Of a stretch of DNA of 64,000 nucleotides, positions 43,662-53,091 are shown one piece after another. The stretch lies in NCBI RefSeq assembly GCF_003718735.1, contig NZ_CP033460.1, positions 310,001 through 374,000 on the forward strand, in the 5' to 3' direction. Source of the stretch: Staphylococcus debuckii. Its GTDB lineage: Bacteria > Bacillota > Bacilli > Staphylococcales > Staphylococcaceae. The translations under genes were made by a program, and so were the position numbers. The notes beneath the pieces are model-generated. The model searched no databases. It saw only the letters and a program-made list of their open reading frames with translations, and was not told the origin of the DNA. How positions within the stretch are numbered: position 1 is the stretch's first letter; every line of letters begins with the position of its first letter.

Positions 43662-43675
43662 ATCACCCGGGAAAT
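43662..43675. other. Noc-site-like 14-mer
   Basis: ATCACCCGGGAAAT matches the Bacillus Noc binding consensus ATTTCCCGGGAAAT at 12 of 14 positions. A chance match is quite possible. Confidence 0.2.
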
Positions 43676-43706
43676 ACCCGCACCTCCGCAACTCACCCCA
43701 TACAAA

Positions 43707-43738
43707 AAGCTGCAGCTTCCACAGCTCCAGCTTTTCAA
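43707..43738 (-). terminator. Terminator after the MscS gene
   Basis: On the minus strand AAAGCTGGAGCTGTGG and the downstream CTGCAGCTTTTT can fold into a hairpin ending in T. Confidence 0.5.
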
Positions 43739-43748
43739 CAATTTCTAT

Positions 43749-44651
43749 TTAGTTTTCCATTTCCACATGGATGCGTTCGCCCACAAGCTCAATACTGTCT
43801 TCAGCATTCAACAATGGCAAGATACGTTTATTCAAATTTGATTTCACATCGCTTGCTTTCGGATAATCAGAAGGGAAATAACAGCTTAACACTGCCATAT
43901 CTTTATCAATCAGCAAGTGTACTTTATAATCCAGTTTTCCATCGAACAATGAAATCTTCGCTTTGATACGGCGCAATTGTTCATCAGAATAGCGGGAGAG
44001 GAATTCTTTCATGTAATCCTCTAAGGCTTTTTCACAAATAGCGACAGCAGTTTGCCAATCACTATCAATGGCTAAATTGTAATCGACCTCATACCAGTTG
44101 ATATGAGAAGCGGCACTGTAATTAACAATCGGTTCTTCCAACAACACGTGATTCGGAATCGTAATAATTTTACCGGTTGCGCCTTCAGTAGAAAGGTAAT
44201 TCCCACGTTCTGCGATTTTAAAATGCAGTAGCGAAATCTTGACAACATCGCCGAGATGTCCGCTGATTTCAATCCGATCGTACATTTTAAACAGGCGACG
44301 ATTCATCAATAAGAAATAACCGACGACTTCCATGGCTAAATTCTTCAATGAAAAGGCAACCAGCGCCACAATGATTAAAGCTACCACAATCACGGAGTTA
44401 GCTGCATTAATCCAAATACCTAGAATGCAGACCACTGCGATGAACCAAATCAATTGGCGGATACTTTTCATTACTAACGTAAAGCGTTTAGCATTTGTGG
44501 CATGTTGCACCAAATACTTCGTCACAATGTAATGCAACCAAAAGGCTACAATTAAAATAACAATAGTAAAGACAACTTTATGTGATAAGTTTTGGCCGTC
44601 AAATGCGCCTTTAAATAAATTTTCAATATAGGAGGTAATTTGTTCAATCAC
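43749..44651 (-). CDS. MscS family mechanosensitive ion channel
   Basis: A 300-residue membrane protein with three predicted helices in the first 120 residues, the last being the pore helix (IVVALIIVALVAFSLKNLAM). The beta domain follows (YDRIEISGHLGDVVKISLLH and IITIPNHVLLEEPIVNYS), then the C-terminal alpha/beta domain. It would open under membrane tension to release solutes on osmotic downshock. GTG at 44651 follows AGAGGTGGG; the frame extends upstream to 44684 without a better start. Confidence 0.87.
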   Translation of the reverse strand: MIEQITSYIENLFKGAFDGQNLSHKVVFTIVILIVAFWLHYIVTKYLVQHATNAKRFTLVMKSIRQLIWFIAVVCILGIWINAANSVIVVALIIVALVAFSLKNLAMEVVGYFLLMNRRLFKMYDRIEISGHLGDVVKISLLHFKIAERGNYLSTEGATGKIITIPNHVLLEEPIVNYSAASHINWYEVDYNLAIDSDWQTAVAICEKALEDYMKEFLSRYSDEQLRRIKAKISLFDGKLDYKVHLLIDKDMAVLSCYFPSDYPKASDVKSNLNKRILPLLNAEDSIELVGERIHVEMEN

Positions 44652-44741
44652 TCTTCCCACCTCTTTTCCTTTCCATTTACACAATATAATTTTATTTTAC
44701 CAAAATAAAAAGACAACCACCCGTTAAAAAGTGATTGTGAC

Positions 44742-45500
44742 TTAAAAAATTAATTCGGTGATTGCAACTACAATCAGAATACTGATAATCGCCTTCTGAA
44801 TGATACTTGGTAAGAGGCGACCAACTTTCAAACCAATCGGCGCAAAAATCACACTGCCGACAATGAGGAAAATTGCATTGCCAAGCGGTACATAACCTTG
44901 CAGCAACTTGATTACAAAGGCACCAATAGAAGACATACAAGCAATGACAATACTGTTGGCAACGACTGTGTTCATCGGTAATTTAAAGATAGCCAGCAAG
45001 ACTGGAATAATGATGAAAGCACCGCCTGCGCCAATTACACCGGCAACGAGACCGATTATGGCGCCTACAGCAATTAACAGCCAATGATTATAAGAATGCC
45101 CAGCATCTTCATGAGGTTTCACTTTAATAAACATCAACACCAAAGCCAGCACTGCAATACCGATATAGACTGCATTAATCACTGGAGTCGTCAGCAAATT
45201 GGCCACCATAGCACCGACAACACTGCCGCCCAGCATACCGCCGCCCATATAAAGTACGAGCGGAGGATTGAAATCAGGCTCCTTAATCGCCCTGATTGAA
45301 CCGCTTAAAGTACTAAAGAAAACTTGGCTGGAAGTCAGACCAGACGCAATGTACGCACTATATTCCGGCGTGCCGAACAACGGAGGCAACAGTAAAATCG
45401 CCGGATAAATAATAATAGAACCGCCGATCCCGACGAGTCCCGCAATAAAGCCGCCACCCACGCCAATCGATAGCATTAACAGAATATGAACTATAGACAT
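44742..45500 (-). CDS. TauE/SafE family sulfite/organosulfonate exporter
   Basis: A 252-residue membrane protein with about 8 helices. The duplicated glycine-rich motifs GGGFIAGLVGIGGSIIIYP near 15-33 and GLVAGVIGAGGAFIIIP near 150-166 define the TauE/SafE (DUF81) family, whose members move sulfite, sulfoacetate or related anions. The substrate here is unknown. The ribosome binding site is weak. It is followed on the same strand by mscS with a 90-base gap. Confidence 0.87.
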   Translation of the reverse strand: MSIVHILLMLSIGVGGGFIAGLVGIGGSIIIYPAILLLPPLFGTPEYSAYIASGLTSSQVFFSTLSGSIRAIKEPDFNPPLVLYMGGGMLGGSVVGAMVANLLTTPVINAVYIGIAVLALVLMFIKVKPHEDAGHSYNHWLLIAVGAIIGLVAGVIGAGGAFIIIPVLLAIFKLPMNTVVANSIVIACMSSIGAFVIKLLQGYVPLGNAIFLIVGSVIFAPIGLKVGRLLPSIIQKAIISILIVVAITELIF

Positions 45501-45762
45501 CAGTATGACGTCTCACTTTCTATAATAATCTTCATTATGAACGCTCCTGTTTTTTTCTTAGTAATTTCATCATACGCATACTCTTATAGAGCGTCAAATG
45601 CGTATCCAGCTGAATTAATATTTTTACAGTATCTTTAGATTACCAATCGAATTGGTTAACTGTTTCCCCATTACATCATCTCCCTTTTGTGATATGCTCA
45701 TATTGAATTATTAGTTTTTTTAATAAAAAATAAATCACATAATATCCGAAAGGAGAATGACT

Positions 45763-46683
45763 TTGCAGTTCCATTTAAACGAAAGCATGAAACGCACACA
45801 AGAAGATACATACCGCAAACGCCCCTCATTATGGGGAGTAACCTTTATTTGCATTGGGCTCTTTATCTTAGCGCCCCTTGTAGTAGCTGCAATCAGTGCA
45901 CTTTTTATACTACCATTCGCACTCGGCAAACCGAGCCATACCTTCATTAGTATATTATTCTCAGAAAATATGACCTATCTTATTTCTATACTGACATTTC
46001 CAGTGTTATTGCTGTTTGTCTTGCTAGTGAATCACAAACATTACCATAAATCGTTCGCTTCACTTGGATTTTACAGCATAAACTGGAAAAAGAAATACGC
46101 GATAGGCGCAGGATTAGGATTTGCGACGCTCCTCATCGTTTATGTATTGAATCTTATCTTCCAAAGCCTATCCATTCATATCAATCCTAAATTTAATTTC
46201 TTTCTATTTATCGCAGTATTAGTCGGATATTTAATTCAAGGCATGACCGAAGAAGTCCTGTTCCGCGGCTTTATCATGAATATTTTCAGCAGTCGAAAAG
46301 GTGTCCTCTTCGGCATCATCGCGAGCTCTATTTTCTTTGCGATTATGCATATGGGTAATCCAGGGTCCCAATTTCTTGCTATTATTAATATCTTTATTTT
46401 CGGACTCGTATTCGCACTGCTCTTCTATTGGAGTAACAATATCTGGCTTACAGGCGCCGCACACAGCTTGTGGAACTTTACCATGGGGCCAATTTTAGGA
46501 ATTCCGGTCAGCGGTCAAAGAGACATGACCTCACTCTTCCTGACACATGTAAATACGCACCGTTCCTTTATCAACGGCGGCAGTTTCGGTCTCGAAGGCG
46601 GCATCATCGTGACTATCATCGGTATTATCCTTTGCATCATACTCTGGCAGCTTTGCCGTAAAAAAGGGCTTATTACTAACTAA
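45763..46683 (+). CDS. CPBP family intramembrane metalloprotease
   Basis: About 306 residues with eight or so membrane helices. The CAAX protease/bacteriocin-processing (Abi) motifs are present: TEEVLFRGFIMNIF near 164-177 (paired glutamates and arginine), FFAIMHMGN near 192-200, and AAHSLWNFTMGP near 233-244. Family members cleave within membranes and serve in protein processing or bacteriocin immunity. AAGGAG is two bases from ATG at 45757 but seven from TTG at 45763, so the latter is preferred. Confidence 0.85.
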   Translation: MQFHLNESMKRTQEDTYRKRPSLWGVTFICIGLFILAPLVVAAISALFILPFALGKPSHTFISILFSENMTYLISILTFPVLLLFVLLVNHKHYHKSFASLGFYSINWKKKYAIGAGLGFATLLIVYVLNLIFQSLSIHINPKFNFFLFIAVLVGYLIQGMTEEVLFRGFIMNIFSSRKGVLFGIIASSIFFAIMHMGNPGSQFLAIINIFIFGLVFALLFYWSNNIWLTGAAHSLWNFTMGPILGIPVSGQRDMTSLFLTHVNTHRSFINGGSFGLEGGIIVTIIGIILCIILWQLCRKKGLITN

Positions 46684-46701
46684 TAAGCGCACACAAATAA
46701 C

Positions 46702-46736
46702 AAGCTGGACACGCTCATCAGAAGTGCCCAGCTTTT
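46702..46736. terminator. Terminator between the CPBP and PH-domain genes
   Basis: AAGCTGGaCAC and GTGcCCAGCTTTT form a hairpin with one mismatch. It is shared by convergent genes. Confidence 0.65.
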
Positions 46737-46740
46737 CTAA

Positions 46741-47061
46741 TTATTTATTTTGAACATAATCCACGAATTGTTCAGCCTCTTCAAAATTAAAATCTTTCAG
46801 AGTAAACGTTCCGATTTCAAATGTAATATCTAAAGTCTCTGCAGTTAACTTGACGTTTTGAATTTCATTGTAACCGATATTGCGGTAATAAAACTCGCCA
46901 GCCATATCAACGTTTAAAATTAAGCGTTCATTTGTAGCAATATATGCAGCTTCAAATACTTTGACTTCACCGTTCATCGGATAGGCCATCTTTCCGAGCA
47001 CTGAACGTTCTACTTGTTCTGTCGGGAATAAATCATTTGGATTAATCTTATCTAGAATCAT
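46741..47061 (-). CDS. Small PH-domain-like protein
   Basis: A 106-residue soluble protein with alternating beta strands. AYIATNERLILNVDMAGEFY near 39-58 and IQNVKLTAETLDITFEIGTF near 67-86 are typical of bacterial PH domains of the YvbH/YokE type. Its function is unknown. It starts 23 bases after the katA stop on the same strand, so it may be co-transcribed with catalase. ATG at 47061 is preferred over the adjacent TTG at 47064 because of its spacing from AAGGTG. Confidence 0.7.
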   Translation of the reverse strand: MILDKINPNDLFPTEQVERSVLGKMAYPMNGEVKVFEAAYIATNERLILNVDMAGEFYYRNIGYNEIQNVKLTAETLDITFEIGTFTLKDFNFEEAEQFVDYVQNK

Positions 47062-47083
47062 CAACGATCACACCTTATTCAAA

Positions 47084-48580
47084 TTAATCTGCTGCTTCTA
47101 AATCCACATTATTAATATCAATGCCTAAAGCTTTTGCTACACCTTTGCCATAATCTGGATCGGCTTTATAGCAATGACGGATATGACGATATTTCACTTC
47201 GTCCGTTGTGCCGTCCATTTCGTTGGCAGTATTAGTGAACATACGCTCTTGTTGTTCTGGAGATTGCAGACGGAATAACTTTCCAGGTTGTTCGAAGTAA
47301 TTATCATCATCTTCACGGAAGTTATATTCATAGGCCTGACCATCTACAACATCCATTGGTGCACGTTTATATTCAGGTTGGCTTTCCATCGCGCCAGTAC
47401 TATTAGGATAGTAGTGTGTTGCGCCGCCTTGGTTACCGTCTAAGAAGCGGCCTTGACCGTCGCGGCTGAATGGACAGATATTTTCCACGCCCACACCTTG
47501 AGGTTGGTTGACTGGAATTTGCCAGTGATTCACACCTAAACGGTAACGTTGCGCATCGCCATAAGAGAACAAACGACCTTGCAACATTTTATCAGGTGAG
47601 AAATCAATGCCCGGTACAATATTTGTCGGTGCGAATGCAGCTTGTTCCACATCCATAAAGTAGTTATCAGGATTACGATTCAACTCGAATTCTCCAACTT
47701 CAATGAGTGGATATTCATCCTTAAACCATACTTTAGTTAAATCAAATGGATTATCTTTGTGATTGCGAGCTTGTTCTTCAGTCATCACTTGAATATACAT
47801 TTTCCATTTCGGGAAATCGCCTTCTTCAATCGCATTAAATAAATCACGTTGAGAGGATTCACGATCTTTCGCAATCACTTGTTCAGCTTCTTCAGCACTA
47901 TAATTTTCAATACCCTGTTGCGTACGGAAATGGAATTTCACCCATACACGTTCATTTTTATCATTCACTAAAGAATAAGTATGAGAACCGAAACCATGCA
48001 TATGTCGGAAACCTCTAGGGATACCACGGTCCGTCATTAAGATTGTAACTTGATGCAACGCTTCAGGTAAGGAAGTCCAGAAATCCCAGTTATTCTGTGC
48101 ACTGCGCATATTCGTACGTGGGTCACGTTTAACAGCATGGTTTAAACTTGCGAATAATTTAGGATCACGGAAGAAGAAGACAGGCGTATTATTGCCGACT
48201 AAATCCCAGTTACCTTGATCCGTATAGAACTTTAATGCGAAACCACGAATATCACGTTCAGCATCCGCAGCGCCACGTTCACCTGCAACTGTAGAGAAAC
48301 GCGCAAACATCGGCGTTTCTTTACCCACTTCAGAGAAAATACTTGCCACAGAATACTCAGTAATATCATTTGTGACCGTGAAAGTACCGAACGCACCAGA
48401 ACCTTTCGCATGCATACGACGTTCCGGAATCACTTCACGATCAAAATGCGCTAATTGCTCCATCAAATAGACATCTTGCATTAAAACAGGTCCACGAGGT
48501 CCAGCAGTCATAGAATTCTCACGATCACCCACCGGACGGCCAAATAACCCTGTTAACTTTGAATCATCTTGTTTACTCAT
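47084..48580 (-). CDS. katA: Monofunctional heme catalase
   Basis: A 498-residue clade 3 catalase that breaks hydrogen peroxide into water and oxygen in the cytoplasm. The active-site histidine is in [16 protein letters not shown] near 51, the distal asparagine in [13 protein letters not shown] near 124, and the proximal heme tyrosine in [14 protein letters not shown] near 334. The start at 48580 follows GGGGTGTGAGGGGT. A PerR-box-like sequence overlaps the likely transcription start (48599-48613), which fits peroxide induction. Confidence 0.97.
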   Translation of the reverse strand: MSKQDDSKLTGLFGRPVGDRENSMTAGPRGPVLMQDVYLMEQLAHFDREVIPERRMHAKGSGAFGTFTVTNDITEYSVASIFSEVGKETPMFARFSTVAGERGAADAERDIRGFALKFYTDQGNWDLVGNNTPVFFFRDPKLFASLNHAVKRDPRTNMRSAQNNWDFWTSLPEALHQVTILMTDRGIPRGFRHMHGFGSHTYSLVNDKNERVWVKFHFRTQQGIENYSAEEAEQVIAKDRESSQRDLFNAIEEGDFPKWKMYIQVMTEEQARNHKDNPFDLTKVWFKDEYPLIEVGEFELNRNPDNYFMDVEQAAFAPTNIVPGIDFSPDKMLQGRLFSYGDAQRYRLGVNHWQIPVNQPQGVGVENICPFSRDGQGRFLDGNQGGATHYYPNSTGAMESQPEYKRAPMDVVDGQAYEYNFREDDDNYFEQPGKLFRLQSPEQQERMFTNTANEMDGTTDEVKYRHIRHCYKADPDYGKGVAKALGIDINNVDLEAAD

Positions 48581-48598
48581 ACCCCTCACACCCCTTAT

Positions 48599-48613
48599 TT
48601 AGAATAATTATAA
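48599..48613 (-). promoter_or_regulatory. PerR box of katA
   Basis: TTAGAATAATTATAA matches the PerR consensus TTATAATNATTATAA at all but one defined position. On the minus strand TTGTGT and TAGTAT, 18 bases apart just upstream, form a promoter whose start point would fall inside the box. Confidence 0.7.
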
Positions 48614-48786
48614 TTAAATACTACCATATCTGTTTGACGGAACACAATTAAATGTACTTAATATTTTGAAAATTATTAATTGATGATTTATAAGAAGATA
48701 GGGGGGACCGTCTGGAAAAGAAAGCTTTGGAGAGAGGAAGGGTGGAGAGAGTGCGTTTGGAGAAGGTGTTCGTAAAAATTGTATAA

Positions 48787-48818
48787 AGAAAAGACGGAAA
48801 GCTTATACTTTCCGCCTC
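48787..48818 (-). terminator. Terminator after the butanediol dehydrogenase
   Basis: On the minus strand GGCGGAAAG and CTTTCCGTC flank TATAAG and are followed by TTTTCTTT. Confidence 0.6.
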
Positions 48819-48840
48819 AACTTAAAATCCCACTACAAAA

Positions 48841-49893
48841 TTAAGCTTGGTCGCCATTCAGTTTAACTAAAATTTTAGCTTGAGATTTATCGCTGACTAA
48901 TTTTTCAAAACCAGCTTCTACAATATCTTCTAATTCGATTTCATCTGTCACAACTGGTTTAACATTTAAGTTGCCTTCACTGATTAAATCAATAGTTTGT
49001 TGGAATGTAGTTGGTGTGTAAGCAATTGTAGATGTCAATTTCACACCTGAGTTTGTTAATTGCATTGGATCAAATTGAACAGGGTGACTGAAAATAGAAA
49101 CAATAACAACAGTACCACGAGGACGTGTGATACTAATAGATTGTGCTAAAGTTGCAGCTACACCAGCTACTTCGAATGTAACATCAACGCCATTTTCAGT
49201 ATGTTCATTGATGAATTCAACAGGGTCAACTTCACCAGAATTAACTGCATAAGTTGCACCGACTTCTTTAGCTTTTTCTAAACGTTCATCTGATAAATCA
49301 AATACGAAAATTTTACTAGCACCTGCTGCTTTAGCTGCAATAACATTTAATAAACCGATTGGGCCTGCACCGATTACAGCTACAGTATCACCGAATAATA
49401 ATTCGCCTTCTTTGACAGCTTGTACTGCTACTGCAGTTGGTTCAACCAACGCGCCTTCTTTAGCAGATACATTGTCTGGTAAACGATAAACGTTGGCTTC
49501 AGGAGCATTAGTAAAGTAAGCAAATCCGCCATCAGCACCTAAACCAATAAATGAATAACCATCATAAAGATCAATATTCTCTTCTTTCTCTTGTTTAGAA
49601 ACAGTAGGGTTCACAACCACACGGTCACCTTTTTTATACTCAGTAACAGCGCTTCCCACTTCCTCCACTACTCCAGAAAATTCATGTCCTAAAGTTACAG
49701 GAGCCTTTTGTCCTAATAACGGATCGGGCTCATCTACTGCGATGAATACAGGTCCTTCTAAGTATTCATGCAAGTCAGTTCCGCAAATACCTGTCCAAGA
49801 TACTTTTACGCGAACCTCATCATCTTTTAAAGGTTTAACGTCACGTTCCTCAACACGTACATCCTTTTGACCATACCATACAGCTGCTTTCAT
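48841..49893 (-). CDS. bdhA: 2,3-butanediol dehydrogenase, zinc-dependent
   Basis: A 350-residue medium-chain dehydrogenase. It has the catalytic zinc ligands in GICGTDLHEY near 35-44 (Cys) and LGHEFSGVVEE near 68-78 (His, Glu), and the nucleotide-binding motif VAVIGAGPIGLLNV near 170-183. Length and the insert after GHEF match (R,R)-butanediol dehydrogenase/acetoin reductase, which interconverts acetoin and butanediol with NADH. The structural four-cysteine zinc site is absent, as in that subgroup. AAAAGGAGAGG precedes the ATG. Confidence 0.87.
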   Translation of the reverse strand: MKAAVWYGQKDVRVEERDVKPLKDDEVRVKVSWTGICGTDLHEYLEGPVFIAVDEPDPLLGQKAPVTLGHEFSGVVEEVGSAVTEYKKGDRVVVNPTVSKQEKEENIDLYDGYSFIGLGADGGFAYFTNAPEANVYRLPDNVSAKEGALVEPTAVAVQAVKEGELLFGDTVAVIGAGPIGLLNVIAAKAAGASKIFVFDLSDERLEKAKEVGATYAVNSGEVDPVEFINEHTENGVDVTFEVAGVAATLAQSISITRPRGTVVIVSIFSHPVQFDPMQLTNSGVKLTSTIAYTPTTFQQTIDLISEGNLNVKPVVTDEIELEDIVEAGFEKLVSDKSQAKILVKLNGDQA

Positions 49894-50210
49894 AAAATAA
49901 CCTCTCCTTTTCCTTTACTCTTGATTCGAAAAGAAAACCCTCTATTTTCTCGCGACCCAAGAAAGTTGTCTGACTCATAATGCTATAGAAATTTTGTAAA
50001 ACAATATTTGGATAGAATCCTTTTCTATACTTTAATTATATTGAAAATTCAGATATTAAACAATGTTTTAACTGCACAATAATAAATAATAATTTGTACG
50101 TTTAGCTCAATATTATTAACTTTAGAAAGTTAAGAGGAGTTTTTTACTTTATAGCAGAGACACAACAAGAGAGAAGTTGAACACTCTAGAGGCAAAATCG
50201 TGAGCATGAG

Positions 50211-50296
50211 GAGGAATCTAGACACAACTCAGAAAATAGTGTCTAGAAAAGCATGTAATCTAGACACAACTCAAAAACTAGTGTCTAGATTCCTCT
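50211..50296. repeat. Two 42-bp hairpin units inside a larger palindrome
   Basis: Units at 50217 and 50259 (TCTAGACACAACTC...AGTGTCTAGA) match the array at 43380-43584 and have the same 42-base period. The pair is enclosed by GAGGAATCTAGACAC (50211-50225) and its exact inverse (50282-50296). The rest of the gap 49894-50450 is AT-rich promoter-type DNA without a recognisable gene. Confidence 0.8.
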
Positions 50297-50450
50297 ACTC
50301 GCCAACAATATCACAATACCTAACCCACATTTCTCTTGATATTTTCCCAATATTCGCATTACTCATAGTCTAAATGAGGTAGTATAGAAATATAAGATAA
50401 ACAAACTAACCAGCGACTGCCAATCCAATACTCACAAAGGGGATGACTCC

Positions 50451-51554
50451 ATGTCAGATACAATCGACCTACTCGAACAACTCATTCAATTCGAAAGCTC
50501 CAACCTAGAAAACGCCAACGACACTATCGATTTCTGCAAAGAATGGCTCGAAAGCAACGGCTTGCATCCAGAAATACTTACCAACGAAGGTTACAAAATG
50601 CTTGTTTGCACAATCGGCGACGGCAAGAACCGCCTTATCTACAACGGCCACGTCGATGTAGTCAGCGGGCAACCTAACCAATTCCAACCAGAAACCAAAG
50701 ACGGCAAACTCTACGGTCGCGGCTCCATCGACATGAAAGCAGGCGTTAGCGCCATGATGAACGCTGTAGTAGAACTGCAGAACAAAGACCTTGGCAATAC
50801 ATCCGTCCTACTTCAACTCGTAACAGACGAAGAAATCGGAGGCATTCACTGTGCCTCCTATCTGACAGACAACGGCTACCTTGGTGACTTTGTCATCTGC
50901 GGCGAGCCCACACAACTCGGTATCGGCTACAAAGCGAAAGGCATCTTGCAAGCTGATCTGCATTTTACCGGCAAATCCGCACACGGCAGTCGTCCTTGGG
51001 AAGGCGATAATGCCATTGTGAAAGCCTACAAATCATTCGAGGCCATTACACAACTTCCATTCGCCAAAGAATCAGACGATCTTTACGACGGGCCGTCTAT
51101 CAATTTGGCACAAATCAAAGGTGGAGAGGCTTATAACGTCGTGTCCGATGCGTGCGAGATGTCCATCGATATCCGCTACCTTCCTAAACAATCTAAAGAA
51201 GCTATTTTAAAAGAAATTCAAGGTGTAACAGATGCCGATATAGAGATACACCACGCCGCAATTCCCGTGGACAATGATGTAAATAATCCGCATATCCAAC
51301 TGTTGCTCAGCAGTATCGAGCAAACTACCGGACAACCGTCACCAAAAGTATTTGGCCAACATGGGTATGCCGATACTGGATATTTCATGCAACACGGTGT
51401 GCCAGCTATAGAATTCGGGCCATCAGGTGACAATTGGCACGGCGATAATGAATATGCCGATATCAAATCTGTAGAAACTTATAAAGATATTCTTATCGAC
51501 TTTGCGCAACGTTTTTCAGATAATGATACAGATTTTGCGAGAGAAATGGAGTAG
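50451..51554 (+). CDS. M20 family metallopeptidase (ArgE/DapE-like), copy 2
   Basis: A 367-residue paralogue of the enzyme at 29725-30804. The same metal and catalytic motifs are seen: YNGHVDVV near 72, RGSIDMKAG near 91, TDEEIGG near 125, CGEP near 151 and NWHGDNEYA near 333. Its codons favour C in third position, whereas the other copy is AT-rich, so the two have separate histories or expression levels. The substrate is unknown; N-acyl or gamma-glutamyl compounds are possible. AAAGGGG precedes the ATG. A strong terminator follows. Confidence 0.88.
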   Translation: MSDTIDLLEQLIQFESSNLENANDTIDFCKEWLESNGLHPEILTNEGYKMLVCTIGDGKNRLIYNGHVDVVSGQPNQFQPETKDGKLYGRGSIDMKAGVSAMMNAVVELQNKDLGNTSVLLQLVTDEEIGGIHCASYLTDNGYLGDFVICGEPTQLGIGYKAKGILQADLHFTGKSAHGSRPWEGDNAIVKAYKSFEAITQLPFAKESDDLYDGPSINLAQIKGGEAYNVVSDACEMSIDIRYLPKQSKEAILKEIQGVTDADIEIHHAAIPVDNDVNNPHIQLLLSSIEQTTGQPSPKVFGQHGYADTGYFMQHGVPAIEFGPSGDNWHGDNEYADIKSVETYKDILIDFAQRFSDNDTDFAREME

Positions 51555-51581
51555 GGGAGTACAACTCAATCTCATATAAAA

Positions 51582-51626
51582 TAAAAAGCATGCATGTCCT
51601 AAAAACCAGGCCACGCATGCTTTTTA
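51582..51626 (+). terminator. Terminator after M20 copy 2
   Basis: AAAAGCATGC and GCATGCTTTTT with inner TCCT/AGG pairs form a hairpin ending in T. Confidence 0.75.
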
Positions 51627-51687
51627 ACACGTCCGTCACTCTAACTTCAGACAAACGTCACTCTTACCTCTAGTTAAATTTCAGCAA

Positions 51688-52919
51688 TTAAGCACGTCTT
51701 TGCATAAAGGCTGATGCTCCATTTTTCTTAACACTATTCCATAAACCTTTCCAAGCACTCAACTGCATCTTAGGTTGTTTACCATTCGCCATTAACTCGA
51801 ATTGTTTTTCGTACCAGCTTAATACAAGTATAGAAGATAATTTCTCATCTAGAGTTTTAACTCCAGTAGTGATATGAGGTGATTCAAGTTTTTCATAAGT
51901 GCCGTTCAGAATTTGATTTGGCAGATCAGGATACACTGCGAACGGTTTCGCAATTCCGACCATATCTACCGAGCCACTCTTAAGAGCGTCTTCCATCCCT
52001 TTAGCAGTACGGAAACCACCAGTAACGACAATCGGAGCTTTCACTATTTGGCGTGCTTTATCAGCATAATCTAAAAAATATGCTTCACGTTTTTTAGAAC
52101 TTTCGCGTACATCGCCGCCTTTAAATATAACGGGTTTTCATAATTTCCACCTGAAATTTCAATCAAATCAATGCCGGCTTCATCAATTGTTTTCAACACT
52201 TGCATAGATTCTTCTTCAGTAAAACCGCCGCGTTGGAAGTCTGCAGAATTTAGTTTAATACCAATAGGGAAGTCATCGCCGACTTGACGACGCATTTCGC
52301 GATACACTTCCATCAAGAAGCGCATACGATTTTCCGCATTGCCGCCCCATTGGTCCTCACGCTGGTTATGATGCGGAGACAAGAATTGATTGACTAAATA
52401 ACCATGGGCGCTATGAATTTGTACACCTGTAAATCCGGCTTTCTTCGCAATACGCGCAGTGTTGCCAAAACGTTTAATTAAATCCAGAATTTCTTCCTCA
52501 GTTAACGCACGTGGCGGATTAAACGCAACAGCAACTCCGCCAGATAAAGGAATCGTACTTGGGGCCACTGGTTCTTTAGATAAAGACTTCGGAGATTGCT
52601 TGCCAGGATGATTAATCTGCATCCAAAACTCCGTATTCATTTGCGTTCCAGCTTGCGCCCAACGTTTCAGCATAGGTAGATCACGCTCATCTTCTATCGC
52701 CACGTTGCCAGGTTCGCCAATCGCATTGTGATCCACCATCACATTGCCTGACATTAAAATACCAGCACCGCCACGAGACCAACGGCGATATAAATTCACC
52801 AAACCTACCGTTGGACTATTATTACGATCCGCCAACGTCTCACTCATCGCTGATTTGAAAAAACGATTCTTCGCTGTGAAATTGGGTTGTTCTAACTTTG
52901 TTCCTAATAAATTTGCCAT
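51688..52919 (-). pseudogene. NADH:flavin oxidoreductase (Old Yellow Enzyme family), frameshifted
   Basis: The gene encodes an OYE-type FMN reductase in two frames. The N-terminal part (52919 down to 52071) has FTAKNRFFKSAMSE, QINHPGKQ, the substrate-binding HSAHGYLVNQFLSPHHNQRED and IGIKLNSADF, and reads to NYENP. The next frame (to 51688) continues with KAPIVVTGGFRTAKGMEDAL and GIAKPFAVYPDLP. Joining the frames restores a normal FKGGDVRESSKKREAYFLDY segment, so one base is missing near 52131 (CCGTTATA, probably once CCGGTTATA). An AAAGGAGG site supports the start at 52919. This is either a recent loss or a sequencing error. Confidence 0.85.
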
Positions 52920-53091
52920 ATTAAAATCCTCCTTTTTCGCGTAACTCATAATATTCATCCCATCAACTGAACTATAACACGACTAGACACGCTTTACCTA
53001 TTGAGAGAGACAAGGCAGAAACTTAAAATTTAAACATTGAGAATTGATGCTGAAAATGAGATATAGGGGAAAGCGTAAAAAATAATTTGAG

